DNA of 64,000 nt from Planctomycetota bacterium. Its GTDB lineage: Bacteria > Planctomycetota > B15-G4. Each line of letters opens with the position of its first letter. Within the stretch, counting starts at the first letter, position 1. Made by a program: the position numbers and the translations under genes. Location of the stretch: assembly GCA_029245865.1 (NCBI GenBank), contig JAQWOM010000043.1:1-64000 (forward strand), in the 5' to 3' direction. Below, piece by piece: positions 43,232-52,433 of the stretch. Below the pieces are notes generated by a model. It did not search any database, was not told the origin of the DNA, and worked only from the letters and a program-made list of their open reading frames with translations.

Positions 43232-44557
43232 CTAGAAAACGACCTGATACTGGCCCCTGAACTGCATTTCGTTCTCGTGCTTCGTCTGATTCCTGACCTT
43301 CGAGACATCAAAGGTGAACTGGCTCAGGTGCTTGTCCACGTACCGCACCAGGCCCAGCGTCAGTTCGGTCTTGTCGTCATCCATGGCTCGCTTGATGGCT
43401 GACTGACGAAGAACGACTTCCCACTTATCCGGAACCACCTGCACGCCGACCTGAGCGTTGTAGCCTCGGTCGGTCTTGTCATTCACTCCACTCGTTTTCT
43501 TCTCGATGGTGAAGTATTCCGTCACGACGGAGACAGGGCCAGACAGCAACTGAGCATTGAAGTTGATGCCCGTGTTGTCTGAACTCGCATCGCCAAGCAC
43601 CGGATTCGGGTTCACCGCCGTCGCAGGCCCCTTGGCCGGCTGATCCTGATTCAGGTAGTAGCCAGCACCGAGAGCGAGCTTCGTCTCGCCGGTATTCACG
43701 GTCTGAAAAGCGGACGAGTCATAGTTCACAGGTCCCAGCGGGTTCCAGGTAACGCGCGTTGCCCAGAGCAAACCGGTCGCCGAGGAATCTTTACGACCAC
43801 TGTTATTTGCCATACCAGGTCCTTCGCCATTGAAGGCACCGATCCCGTACTCGATGTACTTATCCTGCGTCGAGCCGTAATACATGAGGCCGGGCTGGCG
43901 ACCGAGAGCAAAGTGCCGGGTCGCAAGCGACGCCTCGACAGTGTTCATCTTTGAGCTCACCCAGGTGATCGCACGACTGTACGGGACCTTGAATTGTCCC
44001 GCCTTGATGTTCGTACGATCACCCAGATTCCAGTTCACCCAGGCGTCGGTTACCGAAGCGTCTTTCTTGCTGTCCTTGTTGACCTTGTTTTGAGTCGGCG
44101 CCGCAATCTCAACTTTGTAGGTGGTGTTCTCGCCACCGGCTTTGCCAAAGACGGCAAGTCGTGCGCGTCGCACCATGAAATTGTTCTCGTCCTTGCCGGA
44201 CCCGTCTGCCCGCGTTCCGTCGTACTGGAGTTGCAGACGTCCTTTGAACCCCAACGACCACTTGCCGTCGTCTGACTCGACCTTGAACTTGCCGGGCTTG
44301 CCACCACTGGCCGTGATACCCGAGGACTGCATCCGGCGAAGGCGGCTTTCAAGCAGGTCCAGTTCTCGCACCTTGTCGGCCTCAGCCTGCGCAAGCCCCA
44401 TCAATTCCTCATACGTCTCAGCATCGATGATCCCGCGTTGAAGCAGCACATCGAGGATGGCGACATCCACCTTGTTGGTGTCGTCATCTCGAGCCGAGGC
44501 TCCGGAGAACGGCAGGAGGCACACAGCAACAACAAACACCAGGTGGCACGCATTCAT
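43232..44557 (-). CDS. OprO/OprP-like outer-membrane porin
   Basis: A 441-residue protein from the ATG at 44557, with signal peptide MNACHLVFVVAVCLLPFSGASA. A short helical, possibly coiled-coil segment (ELDLLESRLRRM) follows, and then a beta-barrel with alternating strands: KWSLGFKGRLQLQYDG, NNFMVRRARLAVFGKAG, TNIKAGQFKVPYSRAI, and VDKHLSQFTFDVSKV. The C-terminus ends in Phe (QYQVVF), the usual outer-membrane insertion signal. It forms an anion or phosphate-type channel by family. A promoter-like sequence lies about 120 bp upstream. The gene is divergent from the subtilase gene. Confidence 0.85.
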   Translation of the reverse strand: MNACHLVFVVAVCLLPFSGASARDDDTNKVDVAILDVLLQRGIIDAETYEELMGLAQAEADKVRELDLLESRLRRMQSSGITASGGKPGKFKVESDDGKWSLGFKGRLQLQYDGTRADGSGKDENNFMVRRARLAVFGKAGGENTTYKVEIAAPTQNKVNKDSKKDASVTDAWVNWNLGDRTNIKAGQFKVPYSRAITWVSSKMNTVEASLATRHFALGRQPGLMYYGSTQDKYIEYGIGAFNGEGPGMANNSGRKDSSATGLLWATRVTWNPLGPVNYDSSAFQTVNTGETKLALGAGYYLNQDQPAKGPATAVNPNPVLGDASSDNTGINFNAQLLSGPVSVVTEYFTIEKKTSGVNDKTDRGYNAQVGVQVVPDKWEVVLRQSAIKRAMDDDKTELTLGLVRYVDKHLSQFTFDVSKVRNQTKHENEMQFRGQYQVVF

Positions 44558-44675
44558 TCTGTTTCTCTTCAACTCCAGGGATTCGGGTGGACTTCGATGA
44601 GCAAAGAGTGGCTGCGAAGTGTGAGTCTTTCGAGAGCGATTGCAGAAAATCGCGAGAATCTCTGCCAGCCCCAGA

Positions 44676-44704
44676 ACTATAGGAACTGAGGCATTTCCTG
44701 GCCA
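44676..44704 (-). promoter_or_regulatory. Candidate promoter of the porin gene
   Basis: On the - strand TGGCCA (-35) at 44699-44704 and TATAGT (-10) at 44676-44681 are separated by 17 bp, giving a leader of about 110 nt before the porin start. The -10 is a near-consensus match. Confidence 0.4.
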
Positions 44705-44779
44705 GCAGGTCAGATTGACTCTGCGGGCAAAGCGAAAGGTGTTCAAGGCCACACTGCCTGCGTGCCGAACATCTCCTTG

Positions 44780-46633
44780 ATGAGTCTTTCAAAGATGACA
44801 CGAGCGATAAGACCAGTGGCACTGGCATGGCTGCTTGCTGGAATCAGCGGGCCAGCACTCTTCGCCCAGTCGAACGACACAAGTCAGTCCGCCACCACGC
44901 TCAGGCTTGTTCCGTGGCGCGGACTCCGTGCGGTGGCCAATCGAGCGGTCGTCCGCTACGAACCCGGCCTCACCCTCCATCAGCGGACCGCACTCCATGA
45001 ACAACTGGGAGCCAGGGCACTTGCAACGCTGGGCTCCGAAATGGCCGTGCTGGAGTTGTCGGAAGAAGACTCCCTGCAACTGCAACTCGCTCGGCTCAGA
45101 CAACACGACGGCATCCGCTATGCGGATCCGGATGTGGCCATTCCCACGGTGGCCTTCATGCCGACCGTCTCCCTTCCCCCTCTCTCCCCTCCCCCTCTCT
45201 CGCCATCAGGGCCGAGCGATCCGAAAGCAAATCTCCAATGGGCACTCGACCGGGTCCGCGCCCAGGAGGCCTGGGAACACGCCCAGGGAAACCCGGAGAT
45301 CGTCATCGCCATTCTCGACTCGGGCGTCGACAGTGCGCATCCAGACCTGAGCGCTCATGTTGCGTGGGAGCTTGACCTCTACGCAGGTGATGACGACGCC
45401 ACGGACACTCACGGCCATGGCACGCATGCTGCGGGACTTGCCGCAGCCGCCACCAACAACGGCGTCGGGATTGCAGGAGCAGGCTATGCGTGTCGCTACG
45501 CCGCCTACCGATGCGGCGAAGGCACGACGCTGCCTTCCAGCATGATTCTCGCGGGAATCTACGACTCGATCACCCGGGGAGCCCACGTGCTCTCGATGTC
45601 TTTTGGGCTCTACCAGGACCTCCCTTCTCTGAAGGACGCCTTGCAGGCGGCAGCCGAAGCGGGCTGCGTGCTGGTCGCTGCCGCGGGCAATGATGCCCAG
45701 GACGTCCCGTTCTATCCCGCTGCCTATCCCTCCGTCATCGGTGTGGCCGCATCAGCACCCAACGACAGCCGGGCGCTCTTTTCCAATTTCGGCCCGTGGG
45801 TCTCTCTGGCCGCGCCAGGACAGAGCATGTACTCGACCCTGCTGAACGGTGACTACGGCTACATGAGCGGAACCTCGACAGCCTGCCCTCTCGTGGCTGG
45901 CATGGCAGGACTTCTCTATGCGCAAGCAAGCGGACTCCGTTCTCCGGCGGCCGCTCAGTCCGTCCGCGCAGTTCTGGAAGGAACGGCTGTCCCCGTCCTC
46001 GGCAACTGGGTCACGGCCGGCCGTGTCGATCTCGCCGCTGCAGTCGCCGCCCTGGATTCGGGAAACCCTCCCGTCATCGACACCCTTGAGCCCGATGCCG
46101 CCGACGCCCTGGGTGGCGAAGTTGTCTCTGTCTCCGGTTCTGGCCTGCTCGGAGCCACGGGAGCACTGCTTGGAAGCGTTCCCGTTGCCGTGACAGTCCT
46201 CGATGACTCGACGCTCACGTACACGATCCCGCTCGCCGCCCAACTCGGCGATCTGCCTTTCGTCGTGATGAAAGCTTCGTCAACGAGCAATGCCCTGACT
46301 TTTCGGTATTCCGCCGTCGAGCCACCGCGACTGAACGTCGCGGCGAACATTGCCGTAGGTGACACCCTGGAGTGGAATCTTGGCTGCACACCTGGCGACT
46401 TCTGGATCATGCTCGCCTCTCTGGATCAAACGACGACTTCGATTCAGGGTTGGACCGTGCTGACTCCCTTTGTCGTTGGGGTCGTGGGCACAACAGGCGA
46501 CACCGGGCTCGGATCCTTCTCGGTAAACATCCCCGCAAGCGCGGCCGGCATCACGGTGCACACCCAGGTGATTTCGGGCCCGGGTTACTTGACCGGCGCC
46601 ACGCCCATTGCGACGACCCACGTGATGCCCTGA
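44780..46633 (+). CDS. Secreted subtilisin-like serine protease with C-terminal beta domains
   Basis: About 617 residues from the ATG at 44780; GTG 44762 and ATG 44795 are alternatives. The signal peptide is RAIRPVALAWLLAGISGPALFAQ. A propeptide-like region (VVRYEPGLTLHQRTALHEQL) is followed by a Pro-Ser linker and an S8 catalytic domain with Asp in AILDSGVDSAHPDL, His in DTHGHGTHAAGLAAA and Ser in YMSGTSTACPLVAGM. A TIG/IPT-like domain (PVIDTLEPDAADALGGEVVSV) and a last beta-rich domain (about 514-617) complete it. The last domain resembles that of the PQQ-type dehydrogenase. It is a cell-surface or secreted protease. Confidence 0.92.
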   Translation: MSLSKMTRAIRPVALAWLLAGISGPALFAQSNDTSQSATTLRLVPWRGLRAVANRAVVRYEPGLTLHQRTALHEQLGARALATLGSEMAVLELSEEDSLQLQLARLRQHDGIRYADPDVAIPTVAFMPTVSLPPLSPPPLSPSGPSDPKANLQWALDRVRAQEAWEHAQGNPEIVIAILDSGVDSAHPDLSAHVAWELDLYAGDDDATDTHGHGTHAAGLAAAATNNGVGIAGAGYACRYAAYRCGEGTTLPSSMILAGIYDSITRGAHVLSMSFGLYQDLPSLKDALQAAAEAGCVLVAAAGNDAQDVPFYPAAYPSVIGVAASAPNDSRALFSNFGPWVSLAAPGQSMYSTLLNGDYGYMSGTSTACPLVAGMAGLLYAQASGLRSPAAAQSVRAVLEGTAVPVLGNWVTAGRVDLAAAVAALDSGNPPVIDTLEPDAADALGGEVVSVSGSGLLGATGALLGSVPVAVTVLDDSTLTYTIPLAAQLGDLPFVVMKASSTSNALTFRYSAVEPPRLNVAANIAVGDTLEWNLGCTPGDFWIMLASLDQTTTSIQGWTVLTPFVVGVVGTTGDTGLGSFSVNIPASAAGITVHTQVISGPGYLTGATPIATTHVMP

Positions 46634-46657
46634 GACGGCTCGAAACTGTGGACCTCG

Positions 46658-47308
46658 TCAGTCTTTCACGGCGACCCACATCCCATCGCCTGCAGGCACG
46701 ATCACACCTGTCATACCTGGCGAGCGGGCCATGTGGTCATTGAACTCCCGAATCGCCACAACCTCGCGATCTTTCGGTTGATCGGCGAACAGTTCACCGA
46801 ACGCGAAAGCGTTGTCTGCCATGAAAAGGGCTCCCTTGCGAAGCAAGCGCAATCCATGCTCCCGGTAACTTTCATAGCCCCCCTTGTCAGCATCGAGGAA
46901 CATGGCATCAAAGCTCTCGTCGGCAAGTTGCGGCAGCACTTCGTTTGCGGGCCCACGGGCGACCGTGATCCGATCGGCAACATCTGATCGTGCAATCCAT
47001 TCCTCGGCAAAGTCCGCGTGCTTCGGATTGAGCTCGATGGTCACCAGATGCCCCCCTTCGGGAAGAGCGCGCGCCATGGAAATCGCCGAGTAGCCGGCCA
47101 GGGTCCCCACATCGATCACCTGCGCAGCCTTCGCCAGGCGTAGCAGGACATTCATCAAGCTGGCCTGGGCTGGTGAAATCCAGATCGCGGGAAGACCCGC
47201 CTCGACGGCCGCTGCTTTCAGATCCCGAAGAAAGTCGTCATCTCCAGCGGTTCGCTCGGCCACGTAGCTGAAGTGCGCAGCCGACAGGAGAGTAGGCTCG
47301 GATGACAT
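46658..47308 (-). CDS. Class I SAM-dependent O-methyltransferase (family 3, COMT-like)
   Basis: The protein has 216 residues from the ATG at 47308; the frame is open further upstream, but that part overlaps the divergent gene's 5' region and lacks homology. SAM-binding motif I is VIDVGTLAGYSAISMARAL, followed by LVTIELNPKHADFAEEW, FDAMFLDADKGGYESY and GALFMADNAFAFG. It lacks a signal peptide. Family members methylate catechols and small phenolics using a divalent cation; the Asp residues in DADKGGY fit the metal site. It is divergent from the carboxypeptidase Taq gene. Confidence 0.87.
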   Translation of the reverse strand: MSSEPTLLSAAHFSYVAERTAGDDDFLRDLKAAAVEAGLPAIWISPAQASLMNVLLRLAKAAQVIDVGTLAGYSAISMARALPEGGHLVTIELNPKHADFAEEWIARSDVADRITVARGPANEVLPQLADESFDAMFLDADKGGYESYREHGLRLLRKGALFMADNAFAFGELFADQPKDREVVAIREFNDHMARSPGMTGVIVPAGDGMWVAVKD

Positions 47309-47448
47309 GATGGAAGAAAGCTCCGAAGAACGAGGGCGGCCCGAAGGCAGACTTGGGGCGGTGCCTTGATTGTCATGATGGCTCGGCGAAAATCGAGTCC
47401 CTTCAGTTCTCGCCAGATCACACCCCTCCTTGTCGACACCCAGCCCCG

Positions 47449-48936
47449 ATGACAAACATGAACGAGCTCGAACACCGCTACGCGGAGATTCAGGACCTGC
47501 GGCACGGCCTGAACATCCTCGGGTGGGATCAGCAGGTGATGATGCCCCAGGGTGGGGCCACCGCACGAGCACACACCTTGGCCACACTGACAGGGCTCGC
47601 ACACCAGAAGATCACGGACCCCCAACTCCGCAAGCTCGTCCGCTCGCTGTCGCGCAAGAAAGATCTGCCACGTGCGCGTCGACGTACTGTCGAGTTGGTC
47701 AAACGCGAAGTCGACAAGGCCTCGGCCGTTCCGAGCTCTCTCGCCAAAGACATGGCGCATGCTGAGAGCCAGGGACTGGAGTCCTGGCAAGCCGCTCGCG
47801 AGGCCAAGGACTTCAAGCGCTTCGCCTCCGACTTGAGTCGCATGGTGGACCTGAAGCGCGAGGTCGCCCGGCTCACCGCCGGCCGCGGCCGGCTTTACGA
47901 CGCGCTGCTCGATGATTTCGAACCGGGTGCGACCGTGAAACAGATCGATCCACTGCTGGGCGAGTTGAAGGCGGTCACGGTTCCGTTGCTAGAAAGCGTG
48001 GTGGCGTCGCGCAAGAAAGTCGACCTGCGTCCCTTCGTCGGGCGATTCGATGTTTCTGCACAGGAATCTTTTGCCCGCGCCGTGGCCCTCTCCATGGGCA
48101 TCGACCCCGATCGTTCCCGCATGGACCGCTCGACGCACCCCTTCTGTGGCGGCACTGGACCGAACGACGTCCGCATGACAGCACGCTACGACCAGAAGGA
48201 CACGCGAGGTGGGCTATTCGGAGTCATCCACGAAGCGGGACACGGACTGTACGAACAAGGGCTGGACGCACGCCGACTGCGGACACCGCTTGGTGGGGCC
48301 ATTTCCATGGCCATTCATGAAAGCCAGTCTCGTCTCTGGGAAAACAACGTTGCGCGGAGCCGGCCGTTCTGGAAGCACTGGCTCCCCAAACTTCGACGTG
48401 CTCACCCCCAGTTAAAAGGTGTCCCTCTCGACGCGGTCTGGGCAGCCGCCAATGTGATGAAGCCGTCCATGATCCGCGTCGAAGCCGACGAGCTCACCTA
48501 CAACCTGCACATCATTCTTCGCTATGAAATCGAACGCGATCTCATCGAGGGCCAACTGGAAGTCAAAGAGCTTCCTGATCGTTGGAATGCTGCGATGCAC
48601 GACTCACTGGGCATCACACCGCGCCACGACTCCGAAGGTGTTCTGCAGGACATCCACTGGAGCATGGGCCTCTTCGGCTACTTCCCCACCTACAGCATCG
48701 GAAACCTCTACGCAGCCCAGTTCATGGAGGCTGCACGTAAGGGCATCCGAGGGCTCGATGGCAAGATTGCAGCGGGCAACATGGCGCCGCTCCGCGCATG
48801 GCTACAAGACAAGATCCACCGCCACGATCAACTTTACACAGCAGCTCAAACGGTGAAGCGTGTCACGGGCAAACCGCTGGGTATCGACGCGTTCCGCACA
48901 TACATCACCAAGAAAGTGCGCACGCTCTACGGATAG
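47449..48936 (+). CDS. Carboxypeptidase Taq (M32 metallopeptidase)
   Basis: A full-length 495-residue M32 carboxypeptidase from the ATG at 47449; the frame is open upstream to 47353 but that part has no family match. The zinc motif HEAGH is at residues 261-265 in VIHEAGHGLYEQG, and the downstream Glu lies in AISMAIHESQSRLWEN. Other family signatures include LGWDQQVMMPQGGA, DLRPFVGRF, HPFCGGTGPNDVRMTARYD, DELTYNLHIILRYEIERDLI and DIHWSMGLFGYFPTYSIGNLYAAQ. It removes C-terminal residues from peptides in the cytoplasm. The tRNA-Cys gene follows 16 bp downstream on the other strand. Confidence 0.95.
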   Translation: MTNMNELEHRYAEIQDLRHGLNILGWDQQVMMPQGGATARAHTLATLTGLAHQKITDPQLRKLVRSLSRKKDLPRARRRTVELVKREVDKASAVPSSLAKDMAHAESQGLESWQAAREAKDFKRFASDLSRMVDLKREVARLTAGRGRLYDALLDDFEPGATVKQIDPLLGELKAVTVPLLESVVASRKKVDLRPFVGRFDVSAQESFARAVALSMGIDPDRSRMDRSTHPFCGGTGPNDVRMTARYDQKDTRGGLFGVIHEAGHGLYEQGLDARRLRTPLGGAISMAIHESQSRLWENNVARSRPFWKHWLPKLRRAHPQLKGVPLDAVWAAANVMKPSMIRVEADELTYNLHIILRYEIERDLIEGQLEVKELPDRWNAAMHDSLGITPRHDSEGVLQDIHWSMGLFGYFPTYSIGNLYAAQFMEAARKGIRGLDGKIAAGNMAPLRAWLQDKIHRHDQLYTAAQTVKRVTGKPLGIDAFRTYITKKVRTLYG

Positions 48937-48952
48937 AAGGTGAGCGAGGTGC

Positions 48953-49026
48953 TGGAGGCGGCACCCGGATTCGAACCGGGGATGACGGATTTGCAATCCG
49001 TTGCCTTACCACTTGGCCATGCCGCC
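48953..49026 (-). tRNA. tRNA-Cys(GCA)
   Basis: A 74-nt tRNA including CCA reads on the - strand from 49026. The acceptor stem is GGCGGCA with TGCCGCC, and the discriminator is U, as in bacterial tRNA-Cys. The anticodon GCA lies at 48992-48994 in loop TTGCAAA, and the T arm is CCCGG-TTCGAAT-CCGGG. The CCA end is encoded (48953-48955), unlike in the tRNA-Leu gene of this window. Confidence 0.96.
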
Positions 49027-49206
49027 CTGCGAACGCAGTGAAGGAGGGACCATAGCAACGGGGTCCTCGCTGCGGTAGCAGCCAGATCGTCTCTAGGCGG
49101 GTTCCAGGAGCCCGTTCTCGATCAGAGTTCACACTGCGAGGCCCGAGGCGCTACAAAGGGCTCGTGAGCGACTGCCCGAGCATCGACTCGGCACAGCCGA
49201 TTTCCT

Positions 49207-50250
49207 GTGCAACACCCCCTGATGCCTGAACCGACAAAACCAGCAGCAGGCCCCCAACACCCCTCACGGGCTCTCCACCCTGGTCGGAATCCGTTCCCCG
49301 TGCTGCCAGCGTGCGACCACTATGCTGGCACGGAAGCTCGCATGCGGAAGGCTCTGCGCCTGCAGAGCGAAAGCGCTCGGCGCTTCGATGTCACCTTGGA
49401 CCTGGAAGATGGCGCCCCGGCTGGTGAAGAGCGTGCCCATGCAGAGTTGGTGGTCGAACTGCTTCGCAGTGAGGAGAACGCCCATCGGGGTGCGGGGGTG
49501 CGCATTCACGACCCCGAGAGCCCCCACTGCAAGAACGACATCGATCAGATCGTCCGAGGTGCCGGGAACATCATCACCCACCTTACGATCCCCAAAGTCG
49601 AGGGCCCGCGTCCCCTCGCGGAAGTCATCCATGCCGTGCAATCGGCATGTGCTCGCGAGGAGATTCGCCGGGAGATCCCCGTGCATGTACTGGTCGAGAC
49701 GCATGCAGCCATTCAAGAAGTCTGGGCCATCGCAGCTCTGCCCTGGCTGCGAACTCTTGAGTTCGGAATCATGGACTTCGTCAGCGGCCATCATGGCGCC
49801 ATCAACAGCGCGGCCATGGAGTCCCCGGCACAGTTCGAACACAAGCTTCTTCAACGCGCCAAGATTCGTCAGGTCGCCGCAGCCCTGGGGAATGGACTCA
49901 TCCCCGTGCACAACGTCACCTTGGACGTCAAGAATCCTGAACAAACTCGAGCCGATGCCCTGCGCGCACGGCAGGAGTTCGGCTACCTGCGCATGTGGTC
50001 GATCCATCCCTCCCAGATCGACCCCATTCTGGATGCCTTTGCCCCGGACAGTCACGAGGTCGAACAGGCGGGTCTGGTTCTACTTCAAGCCCGCGATGCA
50101 CAGTGGGGCCCCATCTCCATCGACGGGCGCCTCTACGACCGGGCCAGCTACCGCTACTACTGGGAACTCACGCAACGCTCCCGCATGGCGGGCAACGCGC
50201 TCTCACCAGAAATAGAGGCTGCGTTCTTTCAGGACAACGCGCCCGAGTGA
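49207..50250 (+). CDS. HpcH/HpaI aldolase/citrate lyase family (CitE-like) protein
   Basis: A 347-residue protein if it starts at the GTG at 49207; ATG 49222 is an alternative and neither has a clear ribosome binding site. The TIM-barrel family motifs are FDVTLDLEDGAPAGEE (metal-binding Glu/Asp region), HLTIPKVEGPRPLAEV, IPVHVLVETHAAIQEV (metal-binding Glu), LEFGIMDFVSGHHGAI and MWSIHPSQIDPILDAF. It cleaves or forms C-C bonds of acyl-CoA compounds such as malyl-CoA or citramalyl-CoA. The long N-terminus and the SGHHG motif suggest a subgroup distinct from CitE itself; the substrate is unknown. It stands alone on the + strand after tRNA-Cys. Confidence 0.82.
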   Translation: MQHPLMPEPTKPAAGPQHPSRALHPGRNPFPVLPACDHYAGTEARMRKALRLQSESARRFDVTLDLEDGAPAGEERAHAELVVELLRSEENAHRGAGVRIHDPESPHCKNDIDQIVRGAGNIITHLTIPKVEGPRPLAEVIHAVQSACAREEIRREIPVHVLVETHAAIQEVWAIAALPWLRTLEFGIMDFVSGHHGAINSAAMESPAQFEHKLLQRAKIRQVAAALGNGLIPVHNVTLDVKNPEQTRADALRARQEFGYLRMWSIHPSQIDPILDAFAPDSHEVEQAGLVLLQARDAQWGPISIDGRLYDRASYRYYWELTQRSRMAGNALSPEIEAAFFQDNAPE

Positions 50251-50258
50251 CGTAAGGC

Positions 50259-50729
50259 TCAACTCGCGGTCGACCGACCGGCGTCCCGGGCCGCCACCAC
50301 CGACTTGCTCTCTGGCCACTGCATGGCGGCCACCTCAAGATAGAGCTGCACATCAGCCGCTGCGTGTTTGCTCAGAAGAGTTTCCACTGTCGAAGCGACC
50401 TTCGCCTCGTCTGGCGCATCGTCGCCTTCCACAGTGCCATCCTCATGCTCGATGCCGACTCCGCCCAGAAAATCTGTCACCAGTTCCTTACGCGCACCCA
50501 GCAAGTACGCACGAATGAGCTCACCGGCAAGGTCGTCATCGCGCGTCCGCATGAGATGCGCCCTCAACGCCTTCATACGCATTCCCAGCGGCCGCTTGGC
50601 AACCGTCTGCGGGCGCGAGTTGAGCGCCTTGCTGATCGGGTCATCGAGCGCCCGCTGAGCGCGGGCATCCAACGACTCATAGAGTTCGGTCAAACGCTCG
50701 GGGGACATCTCGGTCAGCAGTTGAAGCAC
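50259..50729 (-). CDS. Hypothetical protein, helical, 156 residues
   Basis: I do not recognise this protein. It starts with GTG at 50729 (in-frame ATG at 50708) and is predicted almost all helical, with charged segments (LTELYESLDARAQRALDD, MRMKALRAHLMRTRDDDLAGELIRAYL) and an acidic loop (EHEDGTVEGDDAPDE). It has no signal peptide, membrane segment or metal motif. It lies between the convergent CitE-like gene, 8 bp away, and the leucyl aminopeptidase gene on the same strand. Codon choice looks like that of its neighbours, so it is likely a real gene. Confidence 0.6.
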   Translation of the reverse strand: MLQLLTEMSPERLTELYESLDARAQRALDDPISKALNSRPQTVAKRPLGMRMKALRAHLMRTRDDDLAGELIRAYLLGARKELVTDFLGGVGIEHEDGTVEGDDAPDEAKVASTVETLLSKHAAADVQLYLEVAAMQWPESKSVVAARDAGRSTAS

Positions 50730-50842
50730 GGGAGAGAACCTCGGGGATCGTCGATTGATGCCGGATCATACCGTCAGTGGCAGACCAGCCCATGGCCCAT
50801 TCACTCACCACGCCGCGTCATGTCGCGACGTCGAGTTGAAGC

Positions 50843-52288
50843 TCACCAGTTACAAAGCGCGTTGTGAAGCAAACGGACACCGAAACCACTGGCCCCTCCG
50901 GGGAAGTTGTTTCGAGAGGCCATCTCCCATGCAGCACCTGCTACATCCAGGTGTGCGTGAGGGATTCCACCCGAGAAGTTGTAGAGGAAAGCCGCCGCCG
51001 TGCATGACCCGGCTTCGCGACCGGCCGAGTTCCGGATATCAGCCCACTTACTCTTCACCTTCTCGTCGTAGGCAGGATAGCTGGGCATGTGCCACAGTTT
51101 TTCGTCGGTGTTCTTCGACGCCTTCTGGAGGCGTTCAACCAGCTTATCATCCTTGCTGAACAAGCCGGCCGCTTCGTGACCAAGCGCCACCACGATGGCG
51201 CCGGTGAGCGTCGCCATGTCAATGATGGCCTCTGGCTTGAACTTGGTGGCCAGGTGAATCGCATCGGCCAACACCACGCGACCTTCTGCGTCGGTGTTGA
51301 TTACTTCGATGGTCTTGCCCGAGCCGGTGGTCACCACGTCGCCCGGCTTGTAGGCCGAGCCGTTCTGGAGGTTCTCGGTCGTCCCGACAATACCGATCAC
51401 ACGCACACCCTTTGGCTTCGTCGCTGCGATGGCCTTCATGAGACCAATCGTCGCCGCCCCTCCGCACATGTCGTACTTCATTTCTTCCATGCCCGAGGCC
51501 GGCTTGAGCGAGATGCCGCCCGCATCAAAAGTCAGACCTTTGCCGACGATGCAAATCGTGTGTTTGTAGCGCGCTGGCGCGTACTCCATCTCAATGAGAT
51601 AGGCCGGCTTATCGGAGCCCTGGTTCACCGCCAGAATGCCCCCCATCTTCATGCGCTTCAGTGCCGCGTTGTCGTAGCTCTTGAAACGCAGTTTGCCGGC
51701 GGTGCAAACCTTCCGAGCTGTGCTCCGCAGATGATCGGGATCGGCGATGTTGCCGGGCAGGTCACCTAGCTCTCGAGCAAGGTTTGTGCCTTCACTCACC
51801 GCCTTGGCCGTTTTGAGCACGGCGGCCGCGCCCTTCATGCCCGAAATGATCACAGCCTCTGAAGGAGCCTTCGTGTCGGGCTTCTTCACCGTGTAGCGAT
51901 AGCTGCTGAGAACGAGCCCTTCTCCGAGAGCGCTCAAGCTGGCCGCATCAAGCGACCAGGCGCCCACCGCCCCGAGAACAACTTTCTTGGCACCCAGCTT
52001 CGCTCCTTCGGCTCCCGCAATGAGCCCGGCCCGTCGCACCAGATCCGAGGTGATCTCCTTGGCTTTCCCCATACCGATCAACAGCAAGGCCCTCGGCCCA
52101 GCGGCAGACGTGGCGTGCAACACCAACGTTTCAGCTGCCTTTCCCTTGAAGGTTTTGGACTTCAAGAGCTTGCTCGCCTGTTGATGCAGGTCGCCGGCCG
52201 GGAAGGACGCCTTCCCATCGGAAACCATCAAAACGACGAGAGGTGCCTTCTGCTTCAGTGCCGAGGGACTGCCAAGGGTCAAACGCAT
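50843..52288 (-). CDS. pepA: Leucyl aminopeptidase (M17)
   Basis: A 481-residue M17 aminopeptidase from the ATG at 52288, with a perfect AGGAGG site upstream (TTAGGAGGCAGC before ATG); the frame extends to 52495, but this site decides the start. The metal-binding and catalytic motifs are VGKGLTFDAGGISLKP, MEEMKYDMCGGAA, and the signature NTDAEGRVVLADAIH. The N-terminal domain is KAPLVVLMVSDGKASF. It removes N-terminal residues from peptides in the cytoplasm and forms hexamers with two metal ions. It is divergent from RsmE, with 145 bp between the starts. Confidence 0.95.
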   Translation of the reverse strand: MRLTLGSPSALKQKAPLVVLMVSDGKASFPAGDLHQQASKLLKSKTFKGKAAETLVLHATSAAGPRALLLIGMGKAKEITSDLVRRAGLIAGAEGAKLGAKKVVLGAVGAWSLDAASLSALGEGLVLSSYRYTVKKPDTKAPSEAVIISGMKGAAAVLKTAKAVSEGTNLARELGDLPGNIADPDHLRSTARKVCTAGKLRFKSYDNAALKRMKMGGILAVNQGSDKPAYLIEMEYAPARYKHTICIVGKGLTFDAGGISLKPASGMEEMKYDMCGGAATIGLMKAIAATKPKGVRVIGIVGTTENLQNGSAYKPGDVVTTGSGKTIEVINTDAEGRVVLADAIHLATKFKPEAIIDMATLTGAIVVALGHEAAGLFSKDDKLVERLQKASKNTDEKLWHMPSYPAYDEKVKSKWADIRNSAGREAGSCTAAAFLYNFSGGIPHAHLDVAGAAWEMASRNNFPGGASGFGVRLLHNALCNW

Positions 52289-52433
52289 GCTGCCTCCTAA
52301 GGACTCGGGTGGTGGTCGGGAGAGCCTAAGTGCAGATCCAAGCTTGTGCTGGGCGCACCAAAGAGGATCTGGGGTGGCGGATGTCGGGACGTTATCACAT
52401 AAAGAACCGGCCCCGCCCCTCTGGACTCCGCTC

